A stretch of 17,027 nt of DNA, from NCBI GenBank assembly GCA_043777895.1, contig JAYWHD010000148.1:1-17027 (forward strand). The letters are read 5' to 3'. A model generated the notes under the pieces. The model had not been told where the DNA came from. It saw only the letters and a program-made list of their open reading frames with translations, and searched no databases. Positions 6,550-14,856 of the stretch are shown here, in pieces (positions within the stretch are counted from its first letter, which is position 1; every line of letters begins with the position of its first letter). The translations under genes were made by a program, and so were the position numbers. The DNA comes from JBDLSY01 sp043777895 (GTDB taxonomy: Bacteria; Pseudomonadota; Gammaproteobacteria; Burkholderiales; Burkholderiaceae_C).

Positions 6550-8598
6550 TTATACCGATATTGCTTTAAATTTCCAACGTTCAAAATAATTTTGAGAATA
6601 TCCATAAGCCCAATACCATATCATACTGACTAACATACTAGAAGAAAGTATCCATTCTAAGGCAGCAACATTAGACATAATAGGTGATAGCTTGATGGAG
6701 ATACCACCAATAACCGCTACTGCAGTAATAACTCTTGCTCGTAAACTCATAACAGGAGCGTCCATATCAGCATTTACAATTAACCATAAGTAAATAACAA
6801 CACACATTAGACTGGCAATAATTGGGTATAAAAAGATACTCTTTAAAAAAATAACCACTAAAAATAATAGTATACTAAATATACTTAATGATTTAACTGC
6901 TATCTTTTCTAATACTCTAAATTGATTAAATAAAAGCCAGCTGGGTATGGTTTGACTCCAATCAATTCTCAAAAAACTTGGGAACTGGGTACGTACCATT
7001 AAGGCGGTTAAAATCAATACAGTCCATTGAGCAGGGTTGCTTTCTTTTGTAAGACTCATAGCAGCGATTGACCCATTATTGTGTCTAGATACAGACAGCA
7101 TATAAATACCTAAAAAAACTGCAGCCGCACAAATATAAGGGTGATTGGGTCTAATACGTTGTAATTTACTCAAATACCGTAAGTATATAAAAGTAAGTGT
7201 CCCTACTATTACACTGGCTAAGGTATATACTTCCATTAACTCACGTGAAAATACTTGCGGTCTTTGCCAAGGCCAAAAGAACAATAAAATAAGTACTAAT
7301 ACCGCTTCTATATTGCTAAAAAAAGACAAAGTTAATGTATTATTTATATACTGATATACGCGTTGGGCTAAGTTAAGTTTAGGCAATTCATTAACCAAAC
7401 CATCATTATTAATATTTTTATTACTATTACTATTACTATTACTATCAATATTTTTCGTAAAATTTCTATAATGTAAATTAATATAATACCTACAATGAGC
7501 ATATATTGACATATATATAAATGAACACAATATTGTAGACCCCATAACAACCGATATATCCTTAACTATACTAAATGTTGTGTTTACCTCTTTAGTTTCA
7601 ATTGTTACAATACCAGTGTTTCTATATTCATAAAAATAATGATAGTAAATAGTATTTATTAATAAAAATAATAAAGGTATACTGACTAAACCTAGTAGCA
7701 GACAAATTAATTGAGTTAAACTGCTTGGCCAATTTTCTATTCGCCATACTTGACGCGGATTCAGTAAGTTAGCCCACTGGGGATACTTTTTATTAATACC
7801 CGTAAGCCGAAGTTTTAAGTTTTTTGCTTGACGGCGATGAATAAACCATAGTTTAGCGAATGACAATACATTCATTGGGGATACTAAATAATACTCTAAA
7901 GTGTTTTTTTGTTTAGTATTAAGTTGAAAAATCATTTTTTCACGTAAACTATCAGACTTGGCTTCTAGTAGACTGTGTTGAGTCCATGATTGATTGTACC
8001 AACCGTATAACTCGTAATCAAATGTTTTTAAGGTTAATTTAAGGCTGTCTAAACTCACCCACGTATCAGCTTCTTCTAAAAAAAGCCTGCCTAATTTTTC
8101 AGCAAATACTTGACGACTTAAATAATGGGCTAAAGCAGGTTCTTTGAATACCGTGGTTAAACAAGCGAGTTGTACTGTATTACGTTCTGTTGCTGTTAAA
8201 TGTTCAGTGGCTAAAAATTGGGTTAAAAATAATTGCCAAGCAGCTTCTAATGCTAATACGTCTTCTTGATGTTGTTTAACAATTAAGTCGCTGGGTATAT
8301 TAACTAAATCTAAATGTTCGTATTGAGCAATCGTTTTTGTCAATGAGAATAAAGAATCATTGTTTTTTATCTCGCTATTGTGCAGCGTTACTGGATTAAG
8401 TGCTGCATTGCTGTGCTCACTGGCTTCAATCAAAGCTTCTTTAACACGTTCATAGGCTAAGCGTATGCGTGTAAATCCCTCGGGGTCAGCTTCTGGGCGA
8501 TGTGCTTTTGCACCTTTAGCATACGCTTTTTTAAGAGTAATTAAAGTACAGTTGTCTGGCGTTAAATCTAAAATAACTAAGGCATCATCATAGTTCAT
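6550..8598 (-). CDS. Multi-pass membrane protein with N-terminal J-domain-like region, HscC partner
   Basis: This is a 682-residue protein. Residues 1-58 resemble a J domain (YDDALVILDLTPDNCTLITLKKAYAKGAKAHRPEADPEGFTRI in outline). The loop that normally carries HPD reads HRPEADPEGF (residues 33-42), as I recall from DjlB/DjlC-type J proteins beside hscC in E. coli. Residues 60-290 are soluble and helical-looking. About ten hydrophobic segments follow (roughly 294-317, 347-366, 428-444, 456-474, 486-503, 523-535, 570-586, 589-609, 622-640, 645-668), so the J domain probably faces the cytoplasm on a membrane anchor. An Asn/Ser repeat (about 385-393) lies in one loop. The ATG overlaps the hscC stop (ATGA), indicating coupled translation. 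It is much larger than a simple J protein, and the role of the membrane part is unknown. The function as HscC cochaperone is inferred from context. Confidence 0.75.
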   Translation of the reverse strand: MNYDDALVILDLTPDNCTLITLKKAYAKGAKAHRPEADPEGFTRIRLAYERVKEALIEASEHSNAALNPVTLHNSEIKNNDSLFSLTKTIAQYEHLDLVNIPSDLIVKQHQEDVLALEAAWQLFLTQFLATEHLTATERNTVQLACLTTVFKEPALAHYLSRQVFAEKLGRLFLEEADTWVSLDSLKLTLKTFDYELYGWYNQSWTQHSLLEAKSDSLREKMIFQLNTKQKNTLEYYLVSPMNVLSFAKLWFIHRRQAKNLKLRLTGINKKYPQWANLLNPRQVWRIENWPSSLTQLICLLLGLVSIPLLFLLINTIYYHYFYEYRNTGIVTIETKEVNTTFSIVKDISVVMGSTILCSFIYMSIYAHCRYYINLHYRNFTKNIDSNSNSNSNKNINNDGLVNELPKLNLAQRVYQYINNTLTLSFFSNIEAVLVLILLFFWPWQRPQVFSRELMEVYTLASVIVGTLTFIYLRYLSKLQRIRPNHPYICAAAVFLGIYMLSVSRHNNGSIAAMSLTKESNPAQWTVLILTALMVRTQFPSFLRIDWSQTIPSWLLFNQFRVLEKIAVKSLSIFSILLFLVVIFLKSIFLYPIIASLMCVVIYLWLIVNADMDAPVMSLRARVITAVAVIGGISIKLSPIMSNVAALEWILSSSMLVSMIWYWAYGYSQNYFERWKFKAISV
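7421..7444. repeat. In-frame hexamer repeat encoding Ser-Asn dipeptides
   Basis: TTACTA occurs four times in tandem (7421-7444). On the coding (minus) strand it gives Ser-Asn repeats in a loop between predicted membrane segments. Because the unit is 6 bp, gain or loss changes loop length without shifting the frame. Confidence 0.85.
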
Positions 8599-10523
8599 AG
8601 ACGAATTTCCTGAATATTGTTTCGAACAATTGGGGCAGTATCAATGGTTTCAATAGTATTTTCTGCCTCTATGTTATTACACCATACATTTAAACGTAAG
8701 CGTTCACGGGCAATATCAGCTAAATTTTTTGTGTTTAATAATTGAGTAAATGCCGAATATTCTGATTGAATTTCATCGCAAATATCGCCTATATATTCTT
8801 GGTGCAAGCGTTCTAAACGAGCCATTAAACTACGATTTTCTTGTTGGTCGCGTGGACTGACTCTTAAACGGGACAATTGTGCTTTGCATTCGCTTATTTC
8901 GTCACGGCTTAAGCTGCTGGCTTGCCCTAATAAACTTAAGCTATATTTTGCACCAGTAGGCAAAACAATAGCATCAACTTCTAATAAGCCTGATACGTCA
9001 TAAGAAAAACGTACATCAATGGATAAATTATCTTTTTTTCTACGGGGCAAGGGAATAGTCAAACGGCCTAATTGAATATTGTCGCGTACTAAACGAGATT
9101 CACCTTGATAAATATTTAAAGTCACTTCAGTTTGATAATCTTCAGTCGGCAAGTAATTTTCGCACATAGACACAGGGACTAAAGTATTTCTAGCAATAAT
9201 ACACGAAAACAAATGGCCATCTGTACCCCGTATATCATTCATATTGACAATATTAATCCCTAAACTATAGGGGCAAACATCAGTCATCATAATTTCGTCT
9301 AAGCTGCTATCTTGAGCACATAAGCCTGCTAAAATCGCTGCACCTAACGCAATGGCTTCATCGGGTTGAACTTGGGTATTGAGATATTTGCCTAATAAAT
9401 GGTGTAAAGCTTCGCGAATAATTGGCATACGGCTGGCCCCACCGACCAAAACGATGTCTTGTAATTGTGCGGGTGTAGTGTGTGCATCACGCATTGCACG
9501 TTCAACAGCTTTACGAAAACGTACTAACAATACAGCGGCACACTCAAAAAATAAAGCGTGTGTTACTTCAAATCTATAGCTGATATCATTAAAGGTAGCG
9601 TCCCATTTTGCTTCATTGTATTGGCTAAGTATCAGTTTACAGCGCTCGGCTTGATGGTATAAAAATACTGCCATTTGCTTGTCTAAGCTGGCTTGATTCG
9701 CCTTGATAAACGCTTTATGCTGATTATTTTGCGTGTAATCTAAGGTGGATTGTTTAGTAGACTGTTTATTAAGTGATGCGTATGCCGTATTATTTTGTAC
9801 CACACTATCAATAGGCTGTTTATGCATTTGTTCTTTTAACAAAACACTTAATACCTGTGTAAAATCTTCGCCACCCAGCTGATTATCGCCCGTAGATGAT
9901 TTAACTTCAATCATATTCTCAAATAACTCTACTACGCTGACATCTAGTGTGCCACCGCCTAAATCTACAACCATAAACTGATTATCATTGCCTGCCTTGT
10001 GTAAACCATAGGACAATGCGGCTGCCGTGGGTTCATTGACTAAACGTACCACATTTAAGCCTGCAATCTGTGCCGCATTACGGGTCGCTTTGCGTTGCGT
10101 ATCATTAAAATATGCAGGAACGCTAATCACTACATCAGAGATACTACACCCTAAAGCATATTCAGCATCATCACGTAAGCTTTGTAATACCAACGCGGAT
10201 AAATCTTCCGCAGTAAACGCATGCGTCTCACCTTCTAAAGCATATAATTTAGATGTACCCATGTGACGTTTAAAAATACTGGCAGTACGGTTGGGGTGAG
10301 TAATCAAACGTTCCTTAGCTGCCTGTCCCACCAGCAGCTCACCTTCATCAGATACTGACACCACACTGGGCGTTAAAAATCCACCTAAAGCATTGGGCAG
10401 TAAAGTTGCTTGACCATTTTTCCATACTGCAATTAAGCTATGAGTAGTACCTAAATCAATACCAATACAAGGACTAGATTGAGTCGCTGTAATAGGCTGT
10501 TGTACATCTGATACGGTGTTCAT
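8595..10523 (-). CDS. hscC: Hsp70-family chaperone, HscC (Hsc62) type
   Basis: This 642-residue protein has the Hsp70 ATPase domain: phosphate-1 GIDLGTTHS (21-29), FKRHMG with the catalytic Lys85, phosphate-2 VVDLGGGTLDVS (185-196) and the adenosine motif VLVGGASRMP (358-367). The linker region reads TDVCPYSLGI, close to the TDICPYSLGV of E. coli HscC rather than the LLLDVTPLSLGI of DnaK. The substrate-binding part is short, and no C-terminal EEVD-like tail is present, as in HscC. Residues about 228-285 carry an insert rich in Gln, Asn, Lys and Ser (HKQPIDSVVQNN, LNKQSTKQST) that HscC of E. coli lacks. The start ATG at 10523 has AAGGA upstream (complement of 10529-10533). It is followed by, and coupled to, a membrane J-like protein. 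It likely serves a narrower client set than DnaK; the client is unknown. Confidence 0.92.
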   Translation of the reverse strand: MNTVSDVQQPITATQSSPCIGIDLGTTHSLIAVWKNGQATLLPNALGGFLTPSVVSVSDEGELLVGQAAKERLITHPNRTASIFKRHMGTSKLYALEGETHAFTAEDLSALVLQSLRDDAEYALGCSISDVVISVPAYFNDTQRKATRNAAQIAGLNVVRLVNEPTAAALSYGLHKAGNDNQFMVVDLGGGTLDVSVVELFENMIEVKSSTGDNQLGGEDFTQVLSVLLKEQMHKQPIDSVVQNNTAYASLNKQSTKQSTLDYTQNNQHKAFIKANQASLDKQMAVFLYHQAERCKLILSQYNEAKWDATFNDISYRFEVTHALFFECAAVLLVRFRKAVERAMRDAHTTPAQLQDIVLVGGASRMPIIREALHHLLGKYLNTQVQPDEAIALGAAILAGLCAQDSSLDEIMMTDVCPYSLGINIVNMNDIRGTDGHLFSCIIARNTLVPVSMCENYLPTEDYQTEVTLNIYQGESRLVRDNIQLGRLTIPLPRRKKDNLSIDVRFSYDVSGLLEVDAIVLPTGAKYSLSLLGQASSLSRDEISECKAQLSRLRVSPRDQQENRSLMARLERLHQEYIGDICDEIQSEYSAFTQLLNTKNLADIARERLRLNVWCNNIEAENTIETIDTAPIVRNNIQEIRL

Positions 10524-10660
10524 GGCAGTCCTTCGTTTAATTACACTATAAATAACAAATAGCTACTCATATAAATAAGCAATGCAATATATATTAATAT
10601 AACTTCAATATAAATAAGTACTTCAATATAATTTAGTATAAATACTTAATAAGTATACCC

Positions 10661-10699
10661 AATAACTATATTCAATAACTATATTCAATAACTATACTA
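10661..10699. repeat. 13-bp tandem repeat overlapping the tsaC stop codon
   Basis: AATAACTATATTC at 10661-10673 and 10674-10686 is perfect, and a third copy at 10687-10699 ends in ACTA instead of ATTC. The tsaC stop (complement of CTA at 10692-10694) falls in this third copy. The rest of the 10524-10660 gap is AT-rich with further loose echoes (TTCAATATA) and no gene. Confidence 0.85.
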
Positions 10700-11669
10700 A
10701 AAATGTGGCTGCAGCACGGGTTAAACGGTCAATAATGCCAGCCCACTCATCAGTATTAGGCATAGACTCTACTATAATTTCATCATAGCCCATAGTATCT
10801 AGATGGCGTAAAGTAGCGTACAGTTGCTGGGCATAGTGTATAGCATCATTAGGCATAGCCTGATAATGAGTCGCCAATGCCGTAGTCGGTGCACGCCCCA
10901 TTAATACAGTACGAGGGTTTAGAGTATCCACTATATCAACTGTACACAGGCGAATAGGTGTTTTAGGTGCATAATGTGCCATTAAACTACCTGATACACG
11001 GGGCTTGCTTGACATACCTGTCCTATCACTTGCAACGGCTAACCCTGTAATACGCGTAATATCAGCCACTGTAATTAAACCATAGCGTAAAATACGCGGC
11101 GTTGCTTGAGTACAATCAATAATGGTAGATTCAATACCCACTTCACAAGCCCCACCATCTAAAATTAACAGTTCATTGTCAAGGTGTTTAAATTCATCAT
11201 ATACGTGCTGTGCTGTCGTTGGGCTAACACGACCAAACTGATTAGCACTGGGGGCAGCAATGCCGTATATACTAGATTGATAACATAGGGTCAATAACTG
11301 TTGGGCGACCGGATGACTGGGACAACGCAGTGCAACAGTGTCTTGATGCCCAGTAATAAAATCCCCCACGTATTGAGTCCTAGGCAATACAACCGTGCAT
11401 GCACCTGGCCAAAACGCTTTCATTAACTGATACGCATAATTTGGAATTTGCTTTGCCCATATAGTAATGTCGGCTTGAGGGGCTAAATGTACAATTAATG
11501 GGTGATTATTAGGGCGATTTTTAGCACAGTAGATTTTTGCAATAGCATTAGGGCAATTTGCATCTGCCGCTAAGCCATACACGGTTTCTGTAGGCAAGCC
11601 AATAATTTTACTGGCTGCAATGGTAGCAGCCGCAAGGTGAATGTTATGTTGCGTAGAGGTGAGAATCAT
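10692..11669 (-). CDS. tsaC: Threonylcarbamoyl-AMP synthase, long Sua5/TsaC2 form
   Basis: It makes threonylcarbamoyl-AMP from threonine, bicarbonate and ATP, the first step of the t6A37 modification of ANN-decoding tRNAs. At 325 residues it is the long Sua5 form. A YrdC domain (about residues 10-205) has GLPTETVYGLAADA, the KxR pair in AKNRPNNHPL (Lys50, Arg52) and the SxN motif in APSANQFGRVSPT (Ser141, Asn143). The conserved linker SGSLMAHYAPKTP (226-238) leads to a C-terminal Sua5 domain. Other gammaproteobacteria often have only the short TsaC. It lies 9 bp after the methyltransferase gene, so the two are cotranscribed. No strong ribosome site is seen before ATG at 11669. Its 3' end runs into a tandem repeat. 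It could equally be named sua5. Confidence 0.93.
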   Translation of the reverse strand: MILTSTQHNIHLAAATIAASKIIGLPTETVYGLAADANCPNAIAKIYCAKNRPNNHPLIVHLAPQADITIWAKQIPNYAYQLMKAFWPGACTVVLPRTQYVGDFITGHQDTVALRCPSHPVAQQLLTLCYQSSIYGIAAPSANQFGRVSPTTAQHVYDEFKHLDNELLILDGGACEVGIESTIIDCTQATPRILRYGLITVADITRITGLAVASDRTGMSSKPRVSGSLMAHYAPKTPIRLCTVDIVDTLNPRTVLMGRAPTTALATHYQAMPNDAIHYAQQLYATLRHLDTMGYDEIIVESMPNTDEWAGIIDRLTRAAATFLV

Positions 11670-11678
11670 ACGCTTATT

Positions 11679-12551
11679 TTATGATAAAAAACGCGGTGCC
11701 AACACACTTAAATGCGTATCTACTAATAAATCATTCAATTGCTTTTTTGCGAATTGCATTGTAGCTTGTGTTAGTTTTGAATCAAGATGCGTCTGTTTTT
11801 TAGCAAGAATCAGCTCATTTTTTAGGCTATGTTCCCACCCTACTAACTCGGTTACGGTGACTTGATAACCAGCTGCTTCTAATTGTAAACACCGTAAAAC
11901 ATTGGTTAAATGGCTACCAAATTCGCGTGTGTGTAAAGGCCGCTGCCACAATGAAGTCCACGAATGCGTAGGTTTAACCGTAGACTGCCGCAATAAAGCG
12001 GCTACTTCAGCTTGGCAACAAGGCACGAGTACCATATAAGGGACTTGACGTGCTAAACCAAAAGCAATGGCATCGTCAGTAGCCGTATTACAGGCGTGTA
12101 AAGCAGTCACGATATGAACGTCTTTAGGCAATATTGCTGTGTGTACGGCGTGGGCGGTATCGCCTAATACAAAGCCCATTCGCTCAAACCCTAATAATTG
12201 TGCCAGCAAGGCAGCGGCAGTCACTAAATCAGTACGTGATTCTATACCCCATACACTGCCATTATTCGGGTCATTAAACAAAGCGTCGTACAACAAAAAA
12301 CCTAAGTAGCTTTTCCCTGCCCCGTGGTCAACCAAATTAGGGGCAATGTTTTGTGTTCGAAGTTCAGCAATTAAAGGTTCAATAAATTGCAGTAAATGAT
12401 TGACTTGCTTTAGTTTACGGCGTGTGTCTTGGTTCAGTTTACCGTCAATAGTTAATATATGTAGATGCTTTAATAAATCAAGCGATTGTCCTTTACGCAA
12501 TATATGGTCTAGTGATTGGGTAGGACAAGCAATTTTTTTAGAGCGTTTCAT
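11679..12551 (-). CDS. Class I SAM-dependent methyltransferase, Methyltransf_32-like, substrate unknown
   Basis: This 290-residue protein has a Rossmann methyltransferase core. Motif I is NLVDHGAGKSYLGF (residues 72-85), with the acidic end of strand 2 in GIESR (Glu104), then GDTAH (130-134), ALHACNTATDDAI (150-162) and VPCCQAE (177-183). The HAC-x-TAT-D and PCC motifs are those I associate with the PF13679-type family, related to eukaryotic TRMT13/METTL25 proteins. An N-terminal helical region (1-65) precedes the core. The substrate is not known; the tsaC neighbour 9 bp downstream makes a tRNA or translation link plausible but unproven. The ATG at 12551 has no clear Shine-Dalgarno. A 100-bp repeat-bearing gap separates it from gshB. 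Confidence 0.85.
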   Translation of the reverse strand: MKRSKKIACPTQSLDHILRKGQSLDLLKHLHILTIDGKLNQDTRRKLKQVNHLLQFIEPLIAELRTQNIAPNLVDHGAGKSYLGFLLYDALFNDPNNGSVWGIESRTDLVTAAALLAQLLGFERMGFVLGDTAHAVHTAILPKDVHIVTALHACNTATDDAIAFGLARQVPYMVLVPCCQAEVAALLRQSTVKPTHSWTSLWQRPLHTREFGSHLTNVLRCLQLEAAGYQVTVTELVGWEHSLKNELILAKKQTHLDSKLTQATMQFAKKQLNDLLVDTHLSVLAPRFLS

Positions 12552-12572
12552 AAAGCATATTTAAGTATAAAA

Positions 12573-12631
12573 TAGATGTATAAAAATAGATGTATAAAAA
12601 TAGATGTGTTAAATTAAATGTGTTAAATTAA
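12573..12631. repeat. Two adjacent 14-bp tandem repeats between gshB and the methyltransferase gene
   Basis: TAGATGTATAAAAA occurs at 12573-12586 and 12587-12600, with a partial third copy from 12601. It runs directly into ATGTGTTAAATTAA at 12604-12617 and 12618-12631. The two units share ATGTGT/ATGTAT, as if one array had diverged into the other. Confidence 0.88.
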
Positions 12632-12651
12632 ACAAATTTATACAGTAAGTT

Positions 12652-13593
12652 TTATAGCATCGGTAATAGTCTTTCAATGTACATACCCGCCACATCAAAC
12701 CCTGTTTGTGCTTTAATTTCTACAAAACAAGTCGGGCTGGTTACATTAATTTCAGTAAGTTTATCACCAATAATATCTAAGCCAATTAAAAAAAGTCCAC
12801 GTCCTTGCACCGCGTGTGCAACACTGCGTGCAATACGCCAATCGCTGTCGGTTAATGGCCGTGCTTCAGCCCGTCCACCAGCAGCTAGGTTACCCCGAGT
12901 TTCGCCTGTTTGAGGAATCCGTGCCAAACAAAAAGGCACAGGTTCACCGCCGATGAGTAAAACACGCTTATCACCTTGAGTAATTTCAGGGAGATATTTT
13001 TGTGCCATAATAGTTTGCCGTCCCAGTTGCGTAAGCATTTCAATAATAACACTGGTATTAAAATCATTCAATTTCACACGAAAAATGCCTGTACCACCCA
13101 TACCATCTAATGGTTTTAAGATGACATCTTTGTGTTCAAAAATAAACGCTTTTAAGTGGGTTGCGTCACTACTAACCAGTGTTGTAGGCGACAAATCGGG
13201 AAACTCTAAAATAGCCAATTTTTCAGGGTGGTCACGTAAGGCTTGCCCGCTGTTATATACCCGCGTTCCTTGTTGTTCTGCACGGCTTAATAAGTGCGTA
13301 GCATAAAAATACTCTATATCAAACGGGGGGTCTTTACGCATAATCACCGCATCAAATCGAGCTAAAGCACGGGTTTGAACGGTATTAATGGTATACCAAG
13401 CAGGCGAAGTATAGTCATCGTTTAAAGTAAGTTGCTTAACCGTTGCCTGTACCAATGGCGTTGCTAGTAAATCTTTTTGTTCGCACGCCCATACCGTGTG
13501 TCCTCGTAGTACAGCGGCACGCATAATCGCACAAGTCGTATCTTTATAAGTTTTAAAGCTGTCTAAAGGATCGGCAATAATGAGTATATTCAT
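12652..13593 (-). CDS. gshB: Glutathione synthetase
   Basis: It ligates gamma-glutamylcysteine and glycine with ATP to make glutathione, in the cytoplasm. The 313 residues match the bacterial GshB length (about 316 in E. coli). The N-terminal domain starts MNILIIADPLDSFKTYKDTT and has MRKDPPFDIEY. The ATP-grasp domain shows Lys160 before PLDGMGGTGIF, the TQGDKRVLLIGG strand, the RGNLAAGG loop (233-240) and the metal-binding EINVTSPT (281-288). The partner gshA is not in the window. It lies between lepB (65 bp upstream) and the methyltransferase gene (100 bp downstream), probably in one loose minus-strand operon. There is no obvious ribosome site before ATG at 13593. Confidence 0.97.
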   Translation of the reverse strand: MNILIIADPLDSFKTYKDTTCAIMRAAVLRGHTVWACEQKDLLATPLVQATVKQLTLNDDYTSPAWYTINTVQTRALARFDAVIMRKDPPFDIEYFYATHLLSRAEQQGTRVYNSGQALRDHPEKLAILEFPDLSPTTLVSSDATHLKAFIFEHKDVILKPLDGMGGTGIFRVKLNDFNTSVIIEMLTQLGRQTIMAQKYLPEITQGDKRVLLIGGEPVPFCLARIPQTGETRGNLAAGGRAEARPLTDSDWRIARSVAHAVQGRGLFLIGLDIIGDKLTEINVTSPTCFVEIKAQTGFDVAGMYIERLLPML

Positions 13594-13658
13594 ACAAAAT
13601 ATATATTAATTAATGGGTATAAATTAATGAGTGTAGATAATAAATAATCAAAGCATAA

Positions 13659-14666
13659 TCAACGAATACTACCCATTCTATTAAAGTGAAGCCCTAAATT
13701 CATCCAGACAAAAAAGGCATTGCCTACAATATTGTCTTCAGGTACAAACCCCCACCAACGGCTATCATGGCTGTTATCGCGGTTATCACCCATCACAAAA
13801 TAATGCCCTTTAGGAACGGTACAACGGATACCCTCTGGGATATAAATACAGGCTTCGGTATGTGTAAAAAATTTACCATTGTCAATACGGCTTGGGCGAT
13901 CAGTATTATTAAAAATAGAATGCTTTAATATCCTTCCATCTTTTCTAGGAAAATTTTCAATAAAATGCTTCACGTAAGACATTTTAGTACCAGACATATC
14001 ACCTGTTTCATCTAATACATCAGCTTGTGGTTCGCTAAATACGACTTTACCATTAAGCGTTAAAGCTTTATTGTTATATTCTAGAGTATCGCCTGGTAAG
14101 CCGACTACACGCTTAATAAAATCAACTGAAGGTTGTGGCGGAAAGCGAAACACAATGACATCGCCTCGGTCGGGGCTACCTGTTTCTATGATTTTTTTGT
14201 TAAATACGGGCATTCTAATACCCCAAGAAAATTTATTAACTAAAATCAAATCGCCTGATTGTAAGGTGGGCATCATACTGCCCGATGGAATTCTAAACGG
14301 TTCAGCAATGAAGCTACGTAAGACAAACACCACAAGGACAACCCCAAAAAAGCCCGCACTGTAGTCTAACCACCACGGCATACGTAAATATTTTTCACGC
14401 AATACTTGTTTTTTTTGCTCTAACTCTTTATGGTCTTTATCTTCATCTTCTTTTTTATTTTCATTTTTATTTTCATTAATCAAATTTTTTTTAATATACG
14501 TTTGTTCAAGTAAGGTAAGGGCTATTTCAGTAGCTTGTTTACGCTTTTTTGAAAATATCAATAAGTCTAGCAGCCACATAGTGCCAGTAAATACGGTCAG
14601 TGCCATTAAAACGGCTGGCACAGAAAAGCTAATATTGTTGTACAACCACTCTACTATTGATTTCAT
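13659..14666 (-). CDS. lepB: Signal peptidase I (leader peptidase)
   Basis: It cleaves signal peptides from exported proteins on the outer face of the inner membrane. Two N-terminal membrane segments (about 13-37 and 103-120) flank a cytoplasmic loop that is unusually long and charged (about 62-88, Asn/Glu/Lys/Asp-rich). The catalytic Ser130 is in IPSGSMMPTLQSGD and the general base Lys185 is in FIKRVVGLPGD; the C-terminal GDNRDNSHDSRWWGFVP box (293-309) completes the active site. The 335 residues are close to the 324 of E. coli. AGG lies a few bases before ATG at 14666. It lies just downstream of lepA, the usual pairing in proteobacteria, with a 188-bp gap holding a heptamer repeat. Confidence 0.97.
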   Translation of the reverse strand: MKSIVEWLYNNISFSVPAVLMALTVFTGTMWLLDLLIFSKKRKQATEIALTLLEQTYIKKNLINENKNENKKEDEDKDHKELEQKKQVLREKYLRMPWWLDYSAGFFGVVLVVFVLRSFIAEPFRIPSGSMMPTLQSGDLILVNKFSWGIRMPVFNKKIIETGSPDRGDVIVFRFPPQPSVDFIKRVVGLPGDTLEYNNKALTLNGKVVFSEPQADVLDETGDMSGTKMSYVKHFIENFPRKDGRILKHSIFNNTDRPSRIDNGKFFTHTEACIYIPEGIRCTVPKGHYFVMGDNRDNSHDSRWWGFVPEDNIVGNAFFVWMNLGLHFNRMGSIR

Positions 14667-14720
14667 TTTAAACCTGATTAAATTAATATTTGTAAAAAAT
14701 AACGATATAAATAACTAAAA

Positions 14721-14769
14721 AATAACTAATAACTAATAACTAACAACTAATAACTAATAACTAATAACT
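14721..14769. repeat. Heptamer tandem repeat, seven copies, between lepA and lepB
   Basis: AATAACT (in another rotation TAACTAA) is repeated seven times without a break from 14721 to 14769; the fourth copy reads AACAACT. A further ATAACTAAA lies just before it. The array lies about 55 bp upstream of lepB. Confidence 0.95.
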
Positions 14770-14834
14770 AAAAAAATAAAAAATAAATAAACGACTGTGT
14801 ACTAAATTTAATTTAACAATTCAGTATGTTTAAC

Positions 14835-14856
14835 AATTGACTATATTTAGTCAATT
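14835..14856 (-). terminator. Hairpin at the lepA stop, possible weak terminator or processing site
   Basis: AATTGACTA (14835-14843) and TAGTCAATT (14848-14856) form a perfect 9-bp stem with a 4-nt loop, overlapping the lepA stop codon (complement of 14855-14857). No U-run follows on the minus strand, so full termination is doubtful. It may lower lepB expression or stabilise the lepA mRNA end. Confidence 0.45.

Noticed and set aside
12677..12913. Plus-strand reading frame within gshB
   Set aside because: It lies opposite the conserved ATP-grasp motifs and has no family resemblance.
14071..14364. Plus-strand reading frame of 97 codons inside lepB
   Set aside because: It lies opposite the catalytic region of signal peptidase, so it is a composition artefact.
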